64,000 nucleotides of DNA, taken from positions 1 to 64,000 of the forward strand of contig NZ_NOJZ02000008.1 in NCBI RefSeq assembly GCF_002251085.2, given 5' to 3'. Shown here in pieces: positions 51,258 to 59,968 of this stretch. The stretch comes from Romboutsia maritimum. GTDB lineage: Bacteria > Bacillota > Clostridia > Peptostreptococcales > Peptostreptococcaceae. A program made the translations under genes and the position numbers. Position 1 is the first letter of the stretch. Every line of letters begins with the position of its first letter. The notes beneath the pieces are model-generated. The model did not search any database, was not told where the DNA came from, and was given only the letters and a program-made list of their open reading frames with translations.

Positions 51258-51283
51258 TTAAGCAATTACTTAACTAAATTATA
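51258..51283 (-). promoter_or_regulatory. -10 element and inverted repeat of the arsR operon
   Basis: Minus strand TATAAT (51283-51278) followed by TTAAG-taattg-CTTAA (51273-51258). The repeat spans the expected start of transcription, the usual place for an ArsR operator. Confidence 0.65.
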
Positions 51284-51366
51284 ATACTCTTATTTTTTTA
51301 AATCAACCTTTATATAAAAATTTTTTTTAATTTTTTATTAAATTTTCAATTAATTTTATTACAAAA

Positions 51367-51398
51367 AATATGACACCTAATATTATAAGTGTCATATT
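51367..51398 (-). terminator. Terminator of the thioredoxin operon
   Basis: AATATGACAC / GTGTCATATT followed on the minus strand by TTTTTTGT, right after the reductase stop. Confidence 0.8.
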
Positions 51399-51409
51399 TC
51401 TATACTAAT

Positions 51410-52297
51410 TTATTTCTTATTTTTTAATTTTAGTTTATCTAAATATGATACTGCATTTAAAGCTGCTATTTGACCTTGACCTGCAGATTTTATATAAGAA
51501 TATGGCTTACCTGCACAATCTCCTGCAGCAAAACATCCTTCTATGCTTGTTTTCATATTAATATCTACTTTAATATGTGGCCCATCAGTTTCAATACCTG
51601 GAACTAATGATTTTGGGGATGCACTATCTTTTATTACAAATACTCCATCTACATCTATTTCTTTTTCTTTGAATTCAACTTTATTTACAAGATTATCTCC
51701 ATGTATTTGAATAGGTCTATCATTTATAACTTCAATAGAAGTCTCTAATTCATCTGATGCTCTCACTAAAGATTCCTTTTTATACATAGGTATAAAATAA
51801 GTTTTTGATGCAATTTCACTTAAAAAATTAGCTTCTTCTTTAGACTCCTTATTGTATCCTATTACTGCAACCTTTTTATCTCTATATAAAGGTGCATCAC
51901 AAGTTGCACAATATCCTACGCCTTTACCTAAAAATTCTTCTTCACCTTTTATAGGTTTTCCATACTCTACTCCAGTTGCTAAAATTACAGTTGTAGCTTC
52001 AAACATTTCATCACCTGACATTAAAGCAAAGTATTCTCCCATAGCATAAATACTGTTTATTTTTTTACTTAAAATTTGAATACCCATGCTATCTATATGT
52101 TCTTTAAATTTATCTTTTAAGTCTTCTCCACTTATATCATGAAACCCTAGATAGTTATCTATCGATGGAGCTTTTACAAGTTTATTACTTAAATTGTCAT
52201 TTCCAAATACAATTATATTTTTATTTCTTATTTTTGAATTTATAGCTGCCGAAAGTCCTGCTGGACCACTTCCAACTATAGCTATATCATATCTCAT
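51410..52297 (-). CDS. Thioredoxin reductase-like flavoprotein lacking standard NADPH motifs
   Basis: 295 residues. FAD site GSGPAGLSAAI at the start, redox-active GYCATCDAPLYRDKK near residue 135 and GCFAAGDCAGKPYSYIKSAGQGQIAALNAV at the end are those of thioredoxin reductases. The second nucleotide-binding domain reads VAVIGYNKESKEEANFL, without the GGGxSA and the HRRxxxR segment that bind NADPH. Clostridial enzymes of that kind (FFTR) take electrons from ferredoxin. The trxA gene lies directly upstream (18 bases). So likely a ferredoxin-dependent reductase. Confidence 0.85.
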   Translation of the reverse strand: MRYDIAIVGSGPAGLSAAINSKIRNKNIIVFGNDNLSNKLVKAPSIDNYLGFHDISGEDLKDKFKEHIDSMGIQILSKKINSIYAMGEYFALMSGDEMFEATTVILATGVEYGKPIKGEEEFLGKGVGYCATCDAPLYRDKKVAVIGYNKESKEEANFLSEIASKTYFIPMYKKESLVRASDELETSIEVINDRPIQIHGDNLVNKVEFKEKEIDVDGVFVIKDSASPKSLVPGIETDGPHIKVDINMKTSIEGCFAAGDCAGKPYSYIKSAGQGQIAALNAVSYLDKLKLKNKK

Positions 52298-52315
52298 ATA
52301 TTATCACCTATCATT

Positions 52316-52633
52316 TTATAAATGTGATTGAACTTTATCTTTTATTTTTTCTTTCGGCATAAAACCTATCATTGTATCTACAGGCTTTCCATCTTTAAAT
52401 ATCATCATAGTTGGTACTGTTGATACACGGAACTTTTGAGCTATTTCTAAACTTTGATCTATATCAATTTTCACAAATTTTGCTTCTTCTTCCATTTCTT
52501 CTCCTAGTTCTTCAAAAACTGGTGCAAGCATTTTGCAAGGTCCACACCAAGTTGCAAAGAAATCTACAACTACTACTCCACTACTATTTTCCACATCACT
52601 TCTAAATTGAGAAGTATTTATAATATTAGCCAT
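52316..52633 (-). CDS. trxA: Thioredoxin
   Basis: 105 residues. VVVDFFATWCGPCKMLAPVFEEL has the WCGPCK active site near residue 30, VSTVPTMMIFKDGK contains the cis-proline. General protein disulfide reductant. First gene of the trxA-reductase operon; ATG after GGAGGGTAAAAAA. Confidence 0.96.
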   Translation of the reverse strand: MANIINTSQFRSDVENSSGVVVVDFFATWCGPCKMLAPVFEELGEEMEEEAKFVKIDIDQSLEIAQKFRVSTVPTMMIFKDGKPVDTMIGFMPKEKIKDKVQSHL

Positions 52634-52762
52634 TTTTTTACCCTCCTACATATCTTCTACTATATATTATGAATTTTATCAAATATAGTTATTAATTATA
52701 AAAATTTGTTATTTTTCTATAGTTAATTATACCCAATATATCACTTACAAATCAAATTTTTA

Positions 52763-54004
52763 TTATTTTCTATTTATTAATTTTCTAGGTATAATGATTT
52801 TAAATTTTGTCCCATCTCCTAATATAGATTTAACCTTTAACTTACAGTCTAAATTTAAACTTATCATCTTAGCTATAGAAAGACCTATTCCTGAACCATC
52901 TATATCTTGATTTCTCATATTTTCACTTCTAAAAAATCTATCGAATATAAATGGTATTTCTTCTTCTTTTATACCTATACCTGTATCTCTTATATCTATA
53001 TTAATATTATTATCTTCTTCATTTAAATTAATTTCTATTCTATCATTTTCCTTTGTATATTTAAATGCATTGTCTATAAAAATAAGTATAAGCTGTCTTA
53101 GCTTAGATATATCAGTATATATAAATTTATCTTCTATTTCACAAATTAGTTTAAATTCTTTATTTTGAATTTCTGCAATATCAATATAATTATTAGTAAT
53201 TTCTTGTAAAAGTTCTTCTATATCTACTTTTTCAATATTTAATTTTGTAATATAATCTTCTTTTGTAAGTGAAAGTAAATCACTTATCATTTTTTTTACT
53301 CTTCTAGTTTCTTTCATTGCATCTGCTATTGTTTCAACTTCATCATTAACTGTATTGTTTGGTGATTTTAACATACTCTCAAGCTTAGATGATACTATTG
53401 AAATAGGAGTTCTTAATTCATGAGAAGCATCTTGTATAAATTTTGCTTGATTATTCCATGCTGTTTCTATAGGTATTAAAGCCTTTTTTGTTAAATATAA
53501 TGCTATATAATATGTAATTAAAACTGAAAATAATACTCCTATAATTAATACAAACATCAATTGTTTTAAAGAGTTCATTTCAGAGTTAATATTCCTAATT
53601 ATTTGTATATCATACTTTGATACACTTATGTTTAATTCTCTAAAAGTATATCCTTTTTTAGAATATGTAAAAAAGCTATTTTCCTTATTTTCTTTTTTAT
53701 TAGGAAGAACCTCGTCAAAGTATCCATTTTGAGTATAATACCTTATTCTATCATTTTCATATACATATACCATATTGCTAGGATCTTTAAGTGTAACTGG
53801 ATTAAAAAAAGATGTTTTTACAAGCTGAATAGTTATAGACTCTAACTCATCCTCAATCTTACTATCTATACTTTTATATGTAAGCCCTTTAAAATAAATA
53901 AAAATAAATATAGAAAATATAATTAAAAAACTTCCTACTACTGCTATATTTATTTTTATTAACCTATTTTTCGTATTAGAAAATACATTTTTATTTATCA
54001 TCAA
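52763..54004 (-). CDS. Sensor histidine kinase
   Basis: 413 residues. Membrane segments at about 15-37 and 150-172 bracket a 110-residue outside domain. The H box QDASHELRTPISIVSSKLE near residue 195, then N box DNAFKYT, DTGIGIKEEEIPFIFDRFFR and GSGIGLSIAKM complete the kinase. The start overlaps the regulator's end by 14 bases (GATGATAAATAA). Ligand unknown. Confidence 0.93.
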   Translation of the reverse strand: MMINKNVFSNTKNRLIKINIAVVGSFLIIFSIFIFIYFKGLTYKSIDSKIEDELESITIQLVKTSFFNPVTLKDPSNMVYVYENDRIRYYTQNGYFDEVLPNKKENKENSFFTYSKKGYTFRELNISVSKYDIQIIRNINSEMNSLKQLMFVLIIGVLFSVLITYYIALYLTKKALIPIETAWNNQAKFIQDASHELRTPISIVSSKLESMLKSPNNTVNDEVETIADAMKETRRVKKMISDLLSLTKEDYITKLNIEKVDIEELLQEITNNYIDIAEIQNKEFKLICEIEDKFIYTDISKLRQLILIFIDNAFKYTKENDRIEINLNEEDNNINIDIRDTGIGIKEEEIPFIFDRFFRSENMRNQDIDGSGIGLSIAKMISLNLDCKLKVKSILGDGTKFKIIIPRKLINRK

Positions 54005-54662
54005 ACATATATCCTACCTTACGCTTAGTCTTTATATACTTATCATATTCATACTTACTTAATTTTTTTCTTAAATTACTAACATATACTTCAACAATTT
54101 CAATTGTTGCATCTGATTCCATTCCCCATACCCTATCATAAATTTGTTCTTTCAATAAAATAGAACCTTTATTTAACAAGAAATACTCTAATAAGTTAAA
54201 TTGTTTATTTTGAAGATCAATTTCTTCTTCCTTAATAAATACTCTTCTTTTACTAAGATCTAGATGTAAATCTTTAAAGTCCAAACTATTTTTTGCCTGT
54301 AATTTTCCATTTGTTCTTAATATAGCATAAACTCTAGCTACTAATTCTTCCATATAAAAAGGCTTTGTTAAATAATCATTAGCTCCTATTGTAAAAGCTT
54401 CTACTTTATCATCTAAAGATTCTTTAGCCGTCAATATCAACACAGGAGTATCTATATTATTATTTCTAATATTTGCTAAAATTTCTAATCCTCCTAAGCT
54501 CGGTAGCATTAAGTCTAAAACAACTAAATCATATATGTTCTGATTTATCAAATATAAAGCTTCTTCTCCATCTTCACAGCTCTCAATTTCAAAATGATTT
54601 TTTAGTTCATTTACAATACTTCTTAAGAGCTTTCTATTATCTTCAACCACTAGTACTTTCAT
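53991..54662 (-). CDS. OmpR-family response regulator
   Basis: 223 residues from the ATG at 54662, because GGAGG lies inside the upstream ATG's codons. Receiver with VVEDN, phosphorylated Asp in VVLDLMLPSLGG (about residue 50), LTAKE and LTKPFYMEEL. The C-terminal winged helix contains FNLLEYFLLNKGSILLKEQIYDRVWG and IEVYVSNLRKKL. Cognate of the downstream kinase. Target genes are not evident in the window. Confidence 0.93.
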   Translation of the reverse strand: MKVLVVEDNRKLLRSIVNELKNHFEIESCEDGEEALYLINQNIYDLVVLDLMLPSLGGLEILANIRNNNIDTPVLILTAKESLDDKVEAFTIGANDYLTKPFYMEELVARVYAILRTNGKLQAKNSLDFKDLHLDLSKRRVFIKEEEIDLQNKQFNLLEYFLLNKGSILLKEQIYDRVWGMESDATIEIVEVYVSNLRKKLSKYEYDKYIKTKRKVGYMFDDK

Positions 54663-54759
54663 TTTTTCCTCCATATTAAATGCATTACTTTTTATCTATA
54701 CATAAATTATACAACTTTAACAAGTTAAATTTAAGTATTTATAACATTTTAATGTTAAA

Positions 54760-54790
54760 AAACTCACCATATTTAAAATATGGTGAGTTT
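54760..54790 (-). terminator. Terminator
   Basis: AAACTCACCATATTT / AAATATGGTGAGTTT, followed on the minus strand by TTTTTTAAC; ends the lipoprotein/62-residue transcript before the two-component genes. Confidence 0.85.
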
Positions 54791-54866
54791 CTTTACTTGT
54801 AATTTATATTATATTTTTATATCGTAGATTAATATATTTCACTATTTTTTCATTATTATATCAATT

Positions 54867-55055
54867 TTAATTTTTTAAATTATTAGAATAATCTTTAATA
54901 ATTTGTACGAAATTATTTATATTAATTTCATTTGGACTACTATTATTCATTTGATTATAGTACCAATTAGCAAATGTTGGATCAGCTAAAATTTCATTCA
55001 TTTTTTCAAAATCTAAATTCATATTTTCATTATTTAAATTATCATGTTCATTCAT
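54867..55055 (-). CDS. Hypothetical 62-residue protein
   Basis: 62 residues from the ATG at 55055 (MNEHDNLNNENMN), chosen for AAGGAGTGGTGTAAT before it. Asn-rich acidic front, then MNEILADPTFANWYYNQMNNSS and a final helix VQIIKDYSNNL. No membrane segment or known motif. Follows the lipoprotein gene by about 85 bases. Confidence 0.5.
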   Translation of the reverse strand: MNEHDNLNNENMNLDFEKMNEILADPTFANWYYNQMNNSSPNEININNFVQIIKDYSNNLKN

Positions 55056-55138
55056 ATTACACCACTCCTTAATTGTATATTTATTATTTATCATAACTAT
55101 ACAATTTATACATTTTATATTATATGCACTTAAAAGTG

Positions 55139-55960
55139 TTATTTATTAATTTTAGCTTTATGAGCTTGAAGATCTATATCTACATTAGCTTTATTATTGA
55201 TATCATCATATATATATCCTATTAACTTTAAATCTTTTGCATCTTTTGAACTAGTTATTTCGATTTTAGCTTTTTCATTAGATTTTAAAACGTTAGATGA
55301 TATTGTATGTGTTATTTTTATGTATTCTCCTTTATCATTCAACTCTGCTAATTTTAAAGTCGTATTTCCTAAGTCATTTTGAGATAAATTTTTAACTTTA
55401 ATTTCATAAGTAAATCCCTCTTTAGATTCATTTATTTTATTTATATCTGATGTATATAAAATTTCATATGGATTACTATTTTCTGTTTTAACATTATTTA
55501 TTCCCACTTTAACAGTATCTTTATTTAAATCCACAAAAACCCTATCTTCTTTGTAGCTATATTCATATCCTGTTATATTTATATCTTTTGTATATTCTTG
55601 AGTTGAAATTTGAGAATATACAACTTTACTTGGATTTAAAGTAATGTCTATTAAATTTTTAGAGTTAGTTATCACATTGTTGTTTTTATCTACTTCATCA
55701 TAAATTAAACATATTCCTGATACATCAAAACTAGATTTATTAGTTACCTTAATCTGGCTTATAGATTCATCTTTTACCTTTTCTACTTGTAATGCTTCTT
55801 TGTAATTTTCCAACTTATTTTCTTTTTTATTTTCTTTTTTATTTTCAAAATTTATATCTTTATTATTATGTTCTTTTGAACAACCAATTAAACTAATACT
55901 AAACACTAAAAAAATAATTACTATGATATGTATTTTTGATTTTTTATATATTTTTTTCAT
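55139..55960 (-). CDS. Lipoprotein of unknown function
   Basis: 273 residues from the ATG at 55960 after GAGGTGCTTAGG. Signal peptide of lipoprotein type: lysine-rich start, IIVIIFLVFSISLIG followed by the lipobox cysteine (SLIGC-SKE). A Lys/Glu-rich linker with KKEN repeats, then two similar beta-rich domains (ISQIKVTNKSSFDVSGICLIYDE and YEIKVKNLSQNDLGNTTLKLAEL), each about 100 residues, of the FxxYD/DUF-like fold. Predicted to be tethered outside the membrane. Confidence 0.7.
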   Translation of the reverse strand: MKKIYKKSKIHIIVIIFLVFSISLIGCSKEHNNKDINFENKKENKKENKLENYKEALQVEKVKDESISQIKVTNKSSFDVSGICLIYDEVDKNNNVITNSKNLIDITLNPSKVVYSQISTQEYTKDINITGYEYSYKEDRVFVDLNKDTVKVGINNVKTENSNPYEILYTSDINKINESKEGFTYEIKVKNLSQNDLGNTTLKLAELNDKGEYIKITHTISSNVLKSNEKAKIEITSSKDAKDLKLIGYIYDDINNKANVDIDLQAHKAKINK

Positions 55961-56054
55961 CCTAAGCACCTCATAAAATTTACGATACTACTATATAATA
56001 TTTCACAAAAAAATTGCTAATTTATATGATGTTAATATAAATTATATATTATTT

Positions 56055-56666
56055 TTACAAAAGATGCTTATATTCCTTCATAAAATTTTTTAATGCTTGT
56101 GTTAATATTTCTTTTTTATTAAATTGAGAATTACTACAAAGTCTTTCAAACTCTTCCCATGTTTTTTTATCTATTTTTATAGTAGTAGATTTTGTATCTT
56201 CTATATTTGTATCTTCTAAATTAATATCTTTTTTATTAGATATTTTTTTAGACTTTATAGATTTAAAATCTTTTACTTGTAAATACCAATCATATACTTC
56301 ACATAATTTATCCATGTCTTCTTGAGTCACATTAATTTTTTTATCTTTTTTTACATTGTTATTTTTGTTATTTTTAGTTTTTTTTGTGACTTTCGTAGTA
56401 TTAACGATTTTATTTTCTTTTACAATTTTCTTTATAGTATTTTTTTTAATATTATTTGTAGTTGTTTCATTTTCAAATTCTTCAAATTTAATTTGATCTA
56501 CTTTATTTACTAATACATATTTTCCATTTTCACACTTATATCCTCTTTTGTTTAAAAAGCCTCTTAGAGTACTCTTTTTGATTCCTAGTTCTTTTGAAAT
56601 GTCTTCAAAAGGTACTTCTTTATTTTGAAGCTCTATAAACTTCTGTATTCTATCATTAGCATTCAT
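56055..56666 (-). CDS. Putative DNA-binding protein with N-terminal HTH and C-terminal RHH-like region
   Basis: 203 residues. Residues 1-45: RIQKFIELQNKEVPFEDISKELGIKKSTLRGFLNKRGY, a helix-turn-helix. Middle 50-150 very Lys/Asn rich and probably disordered. End: TTIKIDKKTWEEFERLCSNS, QFNKKEILTQALKNFMKEY resembles a ribbon-helix-helix. Two DNA-binding elements joined by a basic linker is unusual. No partner gene; strand-mate to the lipoprotein gene but with its own start (GGAGGAATATAA). Confidence 0.6.
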   Translation of the reverse strand: MNANDRIQKFIELQNKEVPFEDISKELGIKKSTLRGFLNKRGYKCENGKYVLVNKVDQIKFEEFENETTTNNIKKNTIKKIVKENKIVNTTKVTKKTKNNKNNNVKKDKKINVTQEDMDKLCEVYDWYLQVKDFKSIKSKKISNKKDINLEDTNIEDTKSTTIKIDKKTWEEFERLCSNSQFNKKEILTQALKNFMKEYKHLL

Positions 56667-56720
56667 TTATATTCCTCCGTGATAATTAAGTTACTTATCT
56701 ATTGTATCATATATTTTAAG

Positions 56721-56752
56721 CAAAAAAAAAGCTTCCTATCATATAGGAAGTT
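56721..56752 (-). terminator. Terminator of the Spo0E-like gene
   Basis: CTTCCTATATGATAGGAAG stem followed by CTTTTTTTTTG on the minus strand. Confidence 0.8.
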
Positions 56753-56768
56753 TTAAATATATTTAAAT

Positions 56769-56918
56769 TTAAATTTTGATATAATTTAATCTTCGAATTT
56801 GTTCTTCTACTATTAAATTATCTAAAAGTTGACTAAGTCTTACAACATCATCACTTAATCCTTCTTTTAGATACATCATTTCAAGAACTCGTTTTACTTT
56901 ATTAATCCTATTAATCAC
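56769..56918 (-). CDS. Spo0E-like aspartyl-phosphate phosphatase
   Basis: 49 residues, GTG start at 56918 after GGGGGAATTAGG. VKRVLEMMYLKEGLSDDVVRL then SQLLDNLIVEEQ contains the SQxLD signature on the second helix of the Spo0E family. These small proteins remove phosphate from Spo0A or other response regulators and delay sporulation. Too short for usual ORF cut-offs. Single gene between terminators. Confidence 0.8.
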   Translation of the reverse strand: MINRINKVKRVLEMMYLKEGLSDDVVRLSQLLDNLIVEEQIRRLNYIKI

Positions 56919-57036
56919 CCTAATTCCCCCTTTTTAGTAAACTAAAAAGTTTTACTCCCCTTTTTTCTGTTTTGTAACAACAACTATTATATTTTATCAG
57001 AAATTTTAGTAATATCCAACTATTTTGTGATAATTT

Positions 57037-57726
57037 TTAATCTCCTACTCCAAAATCTGTATTATTGTATAAAACTTCGATATTTTCATTGTTATTTAAA
57101 AACTCATATTTCTCCTTAAACCATGCTACGAGGCTATCATCACGCTCTAATTTAGTCGTATTATTAATAAATATATTAATTGTTGCATGATTAAAGTACT
57201 TTAAAACAATTTCCATGTCTTTATCTATCATTTCTTTGGTTTGACCTTTTATACCTACCATCATACAAGGGGAATCAAAATACTTCTTAACATCTTCGGG
57301 TGTTTTAAATTTAGCATTTTTATTTAAAAATTTATTTCTAAAATCATAATCAAAGCTTTCTACTCCTATTTTAAATACTATAGGAATTTCAAAATAATCT
57401 CTCATTTCCTTTAATCTATTTTTGTAGCACCAATGACTTTCTAAAAATAACTTTTCTATTTTTTTTTCTTTTATTATTTCTTTTATCTTTTCTAAGGTTG
57501 CCTTAGGTAGTTCAAAGCAACTACCTGAATTTATAACCTCTAAAACTTTATATTTTCCTGTTATATTTTTTAAAACATCAAAATTTAATTTATTCATTTC
57601 ATATTCTAATGTAGAGTTATCTTCTATATAATCACAAAATGAACACTTTCCCCATATACAAGGAAATCCTTTTAATAAAACAATTTCTCTTTGATTTTTA
57701 TTATCTATTTGACTATATCTATCCAT
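57037..57726 (-). CDS. queL: Radical SAM protein, queuine lyase QueL-like
   Basis: 229 residues. CIWGKCSFCDY near residue 22 is a CxxxxCxxC iron-sulfur/SAM motif, followed by NSGSCFEL and VFKIGVESFDYDFR typical of a compact radical SAM barrel. It is the third gene behind a preQ1 riboswitch with an IunH-type nucleoside hydrolase and an ECF substrate-binding protein. That set is the known queKTL queuine salvage cluster of Clostridioides difficile, where QueL cleaves queuine to preQ1. Assigned from context and family type. Confidence 0.82.
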   Translation of the reverse strand: MDRYSQIDNKNQREIVLLKGFPCIWGKCSFCDYIEDNSTLEYEMNKLNFDVLKNITGKYKVLEVINSGSCFELPKATLEKIKEIIKEKKIEKLFLESHWCYKNRLKEMRDYFEIPIVFKIGVESFDYDFRNKFLNKNAKFKTPEDVKKYFDSPCMMVGIKGQTKEMIDKDMEIVLKYFNHATINIFINNTTKLERDDSLVAWFKEKYEFLNNNENIEVLYNNTDFGVGD

Positions 57727-57741
57727 TTAATCTCCTTTAGT

Positions 57742-58299
57742 TTATGATTTAATTGATACTCTAATATTTTTTGGTATGGCATTAACTGATAAACTAACTA
57801 ATACCACTCCTATAAATTTATCTAAATAATCTGTAAAGAATTGAGTTATAAACACACTTATAACATCTCCTACACCTATTGTTTTTAAAATTTGAACTAT
57901 ATATGATGATCCTGAAGATGTAACACCTCCAAATAAATACGCAGCAATTATGGAACCTATAATTGATGTAGGAAGCGCCACTACAAGTACTCCAAACGGT
58001 GTTTTTATACCACTTAAGAAATCTTTATTAAACATAACCCCTGCTAATAAACCAGTTGAAATTTGTACTGGTGCAAAGTATAAAGAATATATGTCAAATG
58101 TCATACCACTTACTAAACTACCACAAACACCTGTAATAACCGCATACTTTGGTCCTAATAAAGCTGCTATCATTATAGTTCCTATAGAATCTAAATATAT
58201 TGGTAACCTTAAGTTTAAAGCAATAAACGCCCCAACTATGTTTAGAGCAATTCCCAAACTTATTAATGTAAGTTTTTTTACTGGAGTTTTAGAATTCAT
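57742..58299 (-). CDS. queT: ECF transporter substrate-binding component, QueT-like
   Basis: 185 residues with six membrane segments. LTLISLGIALNIVGAFIALNLRLPIYLDSIGTIM and GPKYAVITGVCGSLVSG are ECF S-component motifs. It needs the shared EcfAAT energizing module, not encoded here. Between queK and queL genes in the preQ1-riboswitch operon, so the substrate is inferred to be queuosine, queuine or a related 7-deazaguanine. One base between its start region and queK end. Confidence 0.82.
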   Translation of the reverse strand: MNSKTPVKKLTLISLGIALNIVGAFIALNLRLPIYLDSIGTIMIAALLGPKYAVITGVCGSLVSGMTFDIYSLYFAPVQISTGLLAGVMFNKDFLSGIKTPFGVLVVALPTSIIGSIIAAYLFGGVTSSGSSYIVQILKTIGVGDVISVFITQFFTDYLDKFIGVVLVSLSVNAIPKNIRVSIKS

Positions 58300-58300
58300 A

Positions 58301-59269
58301 TTATATCACCCCTTCTATTGAGTCTATAATATCTTCATAGCCTTTAAATACTCGCTTTAAAAACATATACATAAATTTTTTCTCGTCTGCATCAGTTAAT
58401 ACGATAGAATTTGGTTCTTTATTATAAAAGTTAAAAGAATCTACTATAGATTGCCCCATAGCTATTCCATCTTCAACTACCTCTGTATATGATTCAAATC
58501 CTTGACATATATTTCTATCAATAAAATATGCAACTGCTAATGGATCATTTATAACACATCCTATTATTTTTTCTTGATACCAGTGAAAATCAATATAAAA
58601 TCTTGTAATTTGTGTTATATACTTAGCCAAATCTTTATCTAGTCTATTTATAAATTCAATAATATTTGGTGTAAGTACAATTTTTCTAGTTACATCTAAA
58701 CCTACCATATGAATTTTTTTAGATAAGTTCTTGTATACATAATTTGCCGCATGTGGGTCAACCCAATAGTTAAACTCTGCTACTGGTGAACAATTGCCAT
58801 GAATTCTAAAAGCTCCACCCATAGATACAAATTCATCTAAGTTATTAAAAGCTTCTTTATCTTTCATAATTGCTTTAGCTATATTAGTAAGTGGTCCTAA
58901 AGCTATAATAGATACATCTTTATTGTTTTTTAAAGTTTCTATTATAAAATCTACACCGTTACTATTTAACTTTCCATCAGTAACCTTATCATAGTAATTT
59001 TCCCCTATACCATCTTCTCCATGGGTATCTTGGGCTGTTACAAGTTCTCTCTTTAATGGATGTTCTTCTCCTATATATACAGGTGTATTTAATGAAGAAC
59101 ACATTTGAAGTGCTTTTAGCGCATTTTCTGCACCTAACTTTGCAGGTACATTACCACTACAAGTAGTAATACCTAATACTTCTAGTTCTGGTGAATTTAA
59201 TGCTAGAAGTATTGCCAAAGAATCATCAATTCCTGGATCACAATCAATTATTACCTTTCTTTTTTGCAT
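58301..59269 (-). CDS. queK: Nucleoside hydrolase, queuosine hydrolase QueK-like
   Basis: 322 residues of the IunH fold. The calcium/ribose site VIIDCDPGIDDSLAILLAL near residue 6, VSIIALGPLTNIAKAI, MGGAFRIHGNCSPVAEFNYWVDP and VINDPLAVAYF (last Asp) are conserved. General inosine/uridine hydrolases look alike; the preQ1 riboswitch directly upstream and the downstream ECF and radical SAM genes support queuosine as substrate. ATG after AAGGAGGAGATTGTT. Confidence 0.85.
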   Translation of the reverse strand: MQKRKVIIDCDPGIDDSLAILLALNSPELEVLGITTCSGNVPAKLGAENALKALQMCSSLNTPVYIGEEHPLKRELVTAQDTHGEDGIGENYYDKVTDGKLNSNGVDFIIETLKNNKDVSIIALGPLTNIAKAIMKDKEAFNNLDEFVSMGGAFRIHGNCSPVAEFNYWVDPHAANYVYKNLSKKIHMVGLDVTRKIVLTPNIIEFINRLDKDLAKYITQITRFYIDFHWYQEKIIGCVINDPLAVAYFIDRNICQGFESYTEVVEDGIAMGQSIVDSFNFYNKEPNSIVLTDADEKKFMYMFLKRVFKGYEDIIDSIEGVI

Positions 59270-59337
59270 AACAATCTCCTCCTTAATTTGTGGTTAAGGA
59301 GAACTACATGACTTTTCTTCCACTTTCTTAGTAATTT

Positions 59338-59391
59338 TAAAAAGCCATATCTAAGGATATAACTATATACTGCCACTATATAAACCCTTAG
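59338..59391 (-). terminator. preQ1-riboswitch terminator
   Basis: Minus strand CTAAGG...CCTTAG with inner ATATAGT/ATATAG pairs, followed by ATATGGCTTTTTA. The 5' arm is the riboswitch tail ACTAAGG, so ligand binding and terminator compete for it. Confidence 0.7.
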
Positions 59392-59421
59392 TTTTTTATA
59401 CTTGGAGTTCTCGAACAAGTC
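59386..59421 (-). promoter_or_regulatory. preQ1 class I riboswitch
   Basis: Minus strand: ACTTG-TTCGAGAACTC-CAAGT then ATAAAAAACTAAGG. A short hairpin with UUC at the start of its loop, followed by the A-rich AUAAAAAACUAA tail, is the preQ1-I consensus. About 120 bases before queK. Confidence 0.82.
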
Positions 59422-59968
59422 CTAATAAATTTATTAGAGTTTTAAAGGATTTTAGACATTTTTTTATTTAAAATGTCTGTTAAATATCAATTAGCGACTT
59501 TTATCTATAGCTAAGTGACAATTTTATTTTATCATAATTTTATTTTTAATCCAATAGATTTATGATGGATTTACAATAGCTTTATGATTATTTTACTACT
59601 TAATTATATATATTTTTTAAATTTGCTATTTATACATTTTCTATTATTTACTATATGTTATTAAAGAATAATAAAGTTCTATATGGTTATTATAAAACTG
59701 TAATCAATAAATTTTTTAAAAATATAATAAATTCACTTAAAATAAGTAAATTTATTATATAAATTTTTTAAATAAAATAATTTATTTTTATTGGTTTTTC
59801 AATATTTTTCATTTTTTTCGACATTTTTTTCAAAAAACATATTTACTTTTTTTTATATTTATTTTATAATAATAACTGTTCTAATAAGCGGTTTCGGAAA
59901 ACGTAACCAAGGAAAACACTACCATAGGTTTTGTTTTTAGAATTTATATCTTATAGGAGGAAATACAC
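59422..59968. other. Divergent intergenic region with candidate cre site
   Basis: About 550 AT-rich bases. Near the PTS gene GGAAAACGTAACCA (59896-59909) resembles a catabolite-responsive cre element (one mismatch to TGNAANCGNWNNCW). GGTT...AACC around it can fold. TTTTATAATAATAAC near 59860 may hold a -10. The rest shows only poly-A/T tracts; no ORF. Confidence 0.45.
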
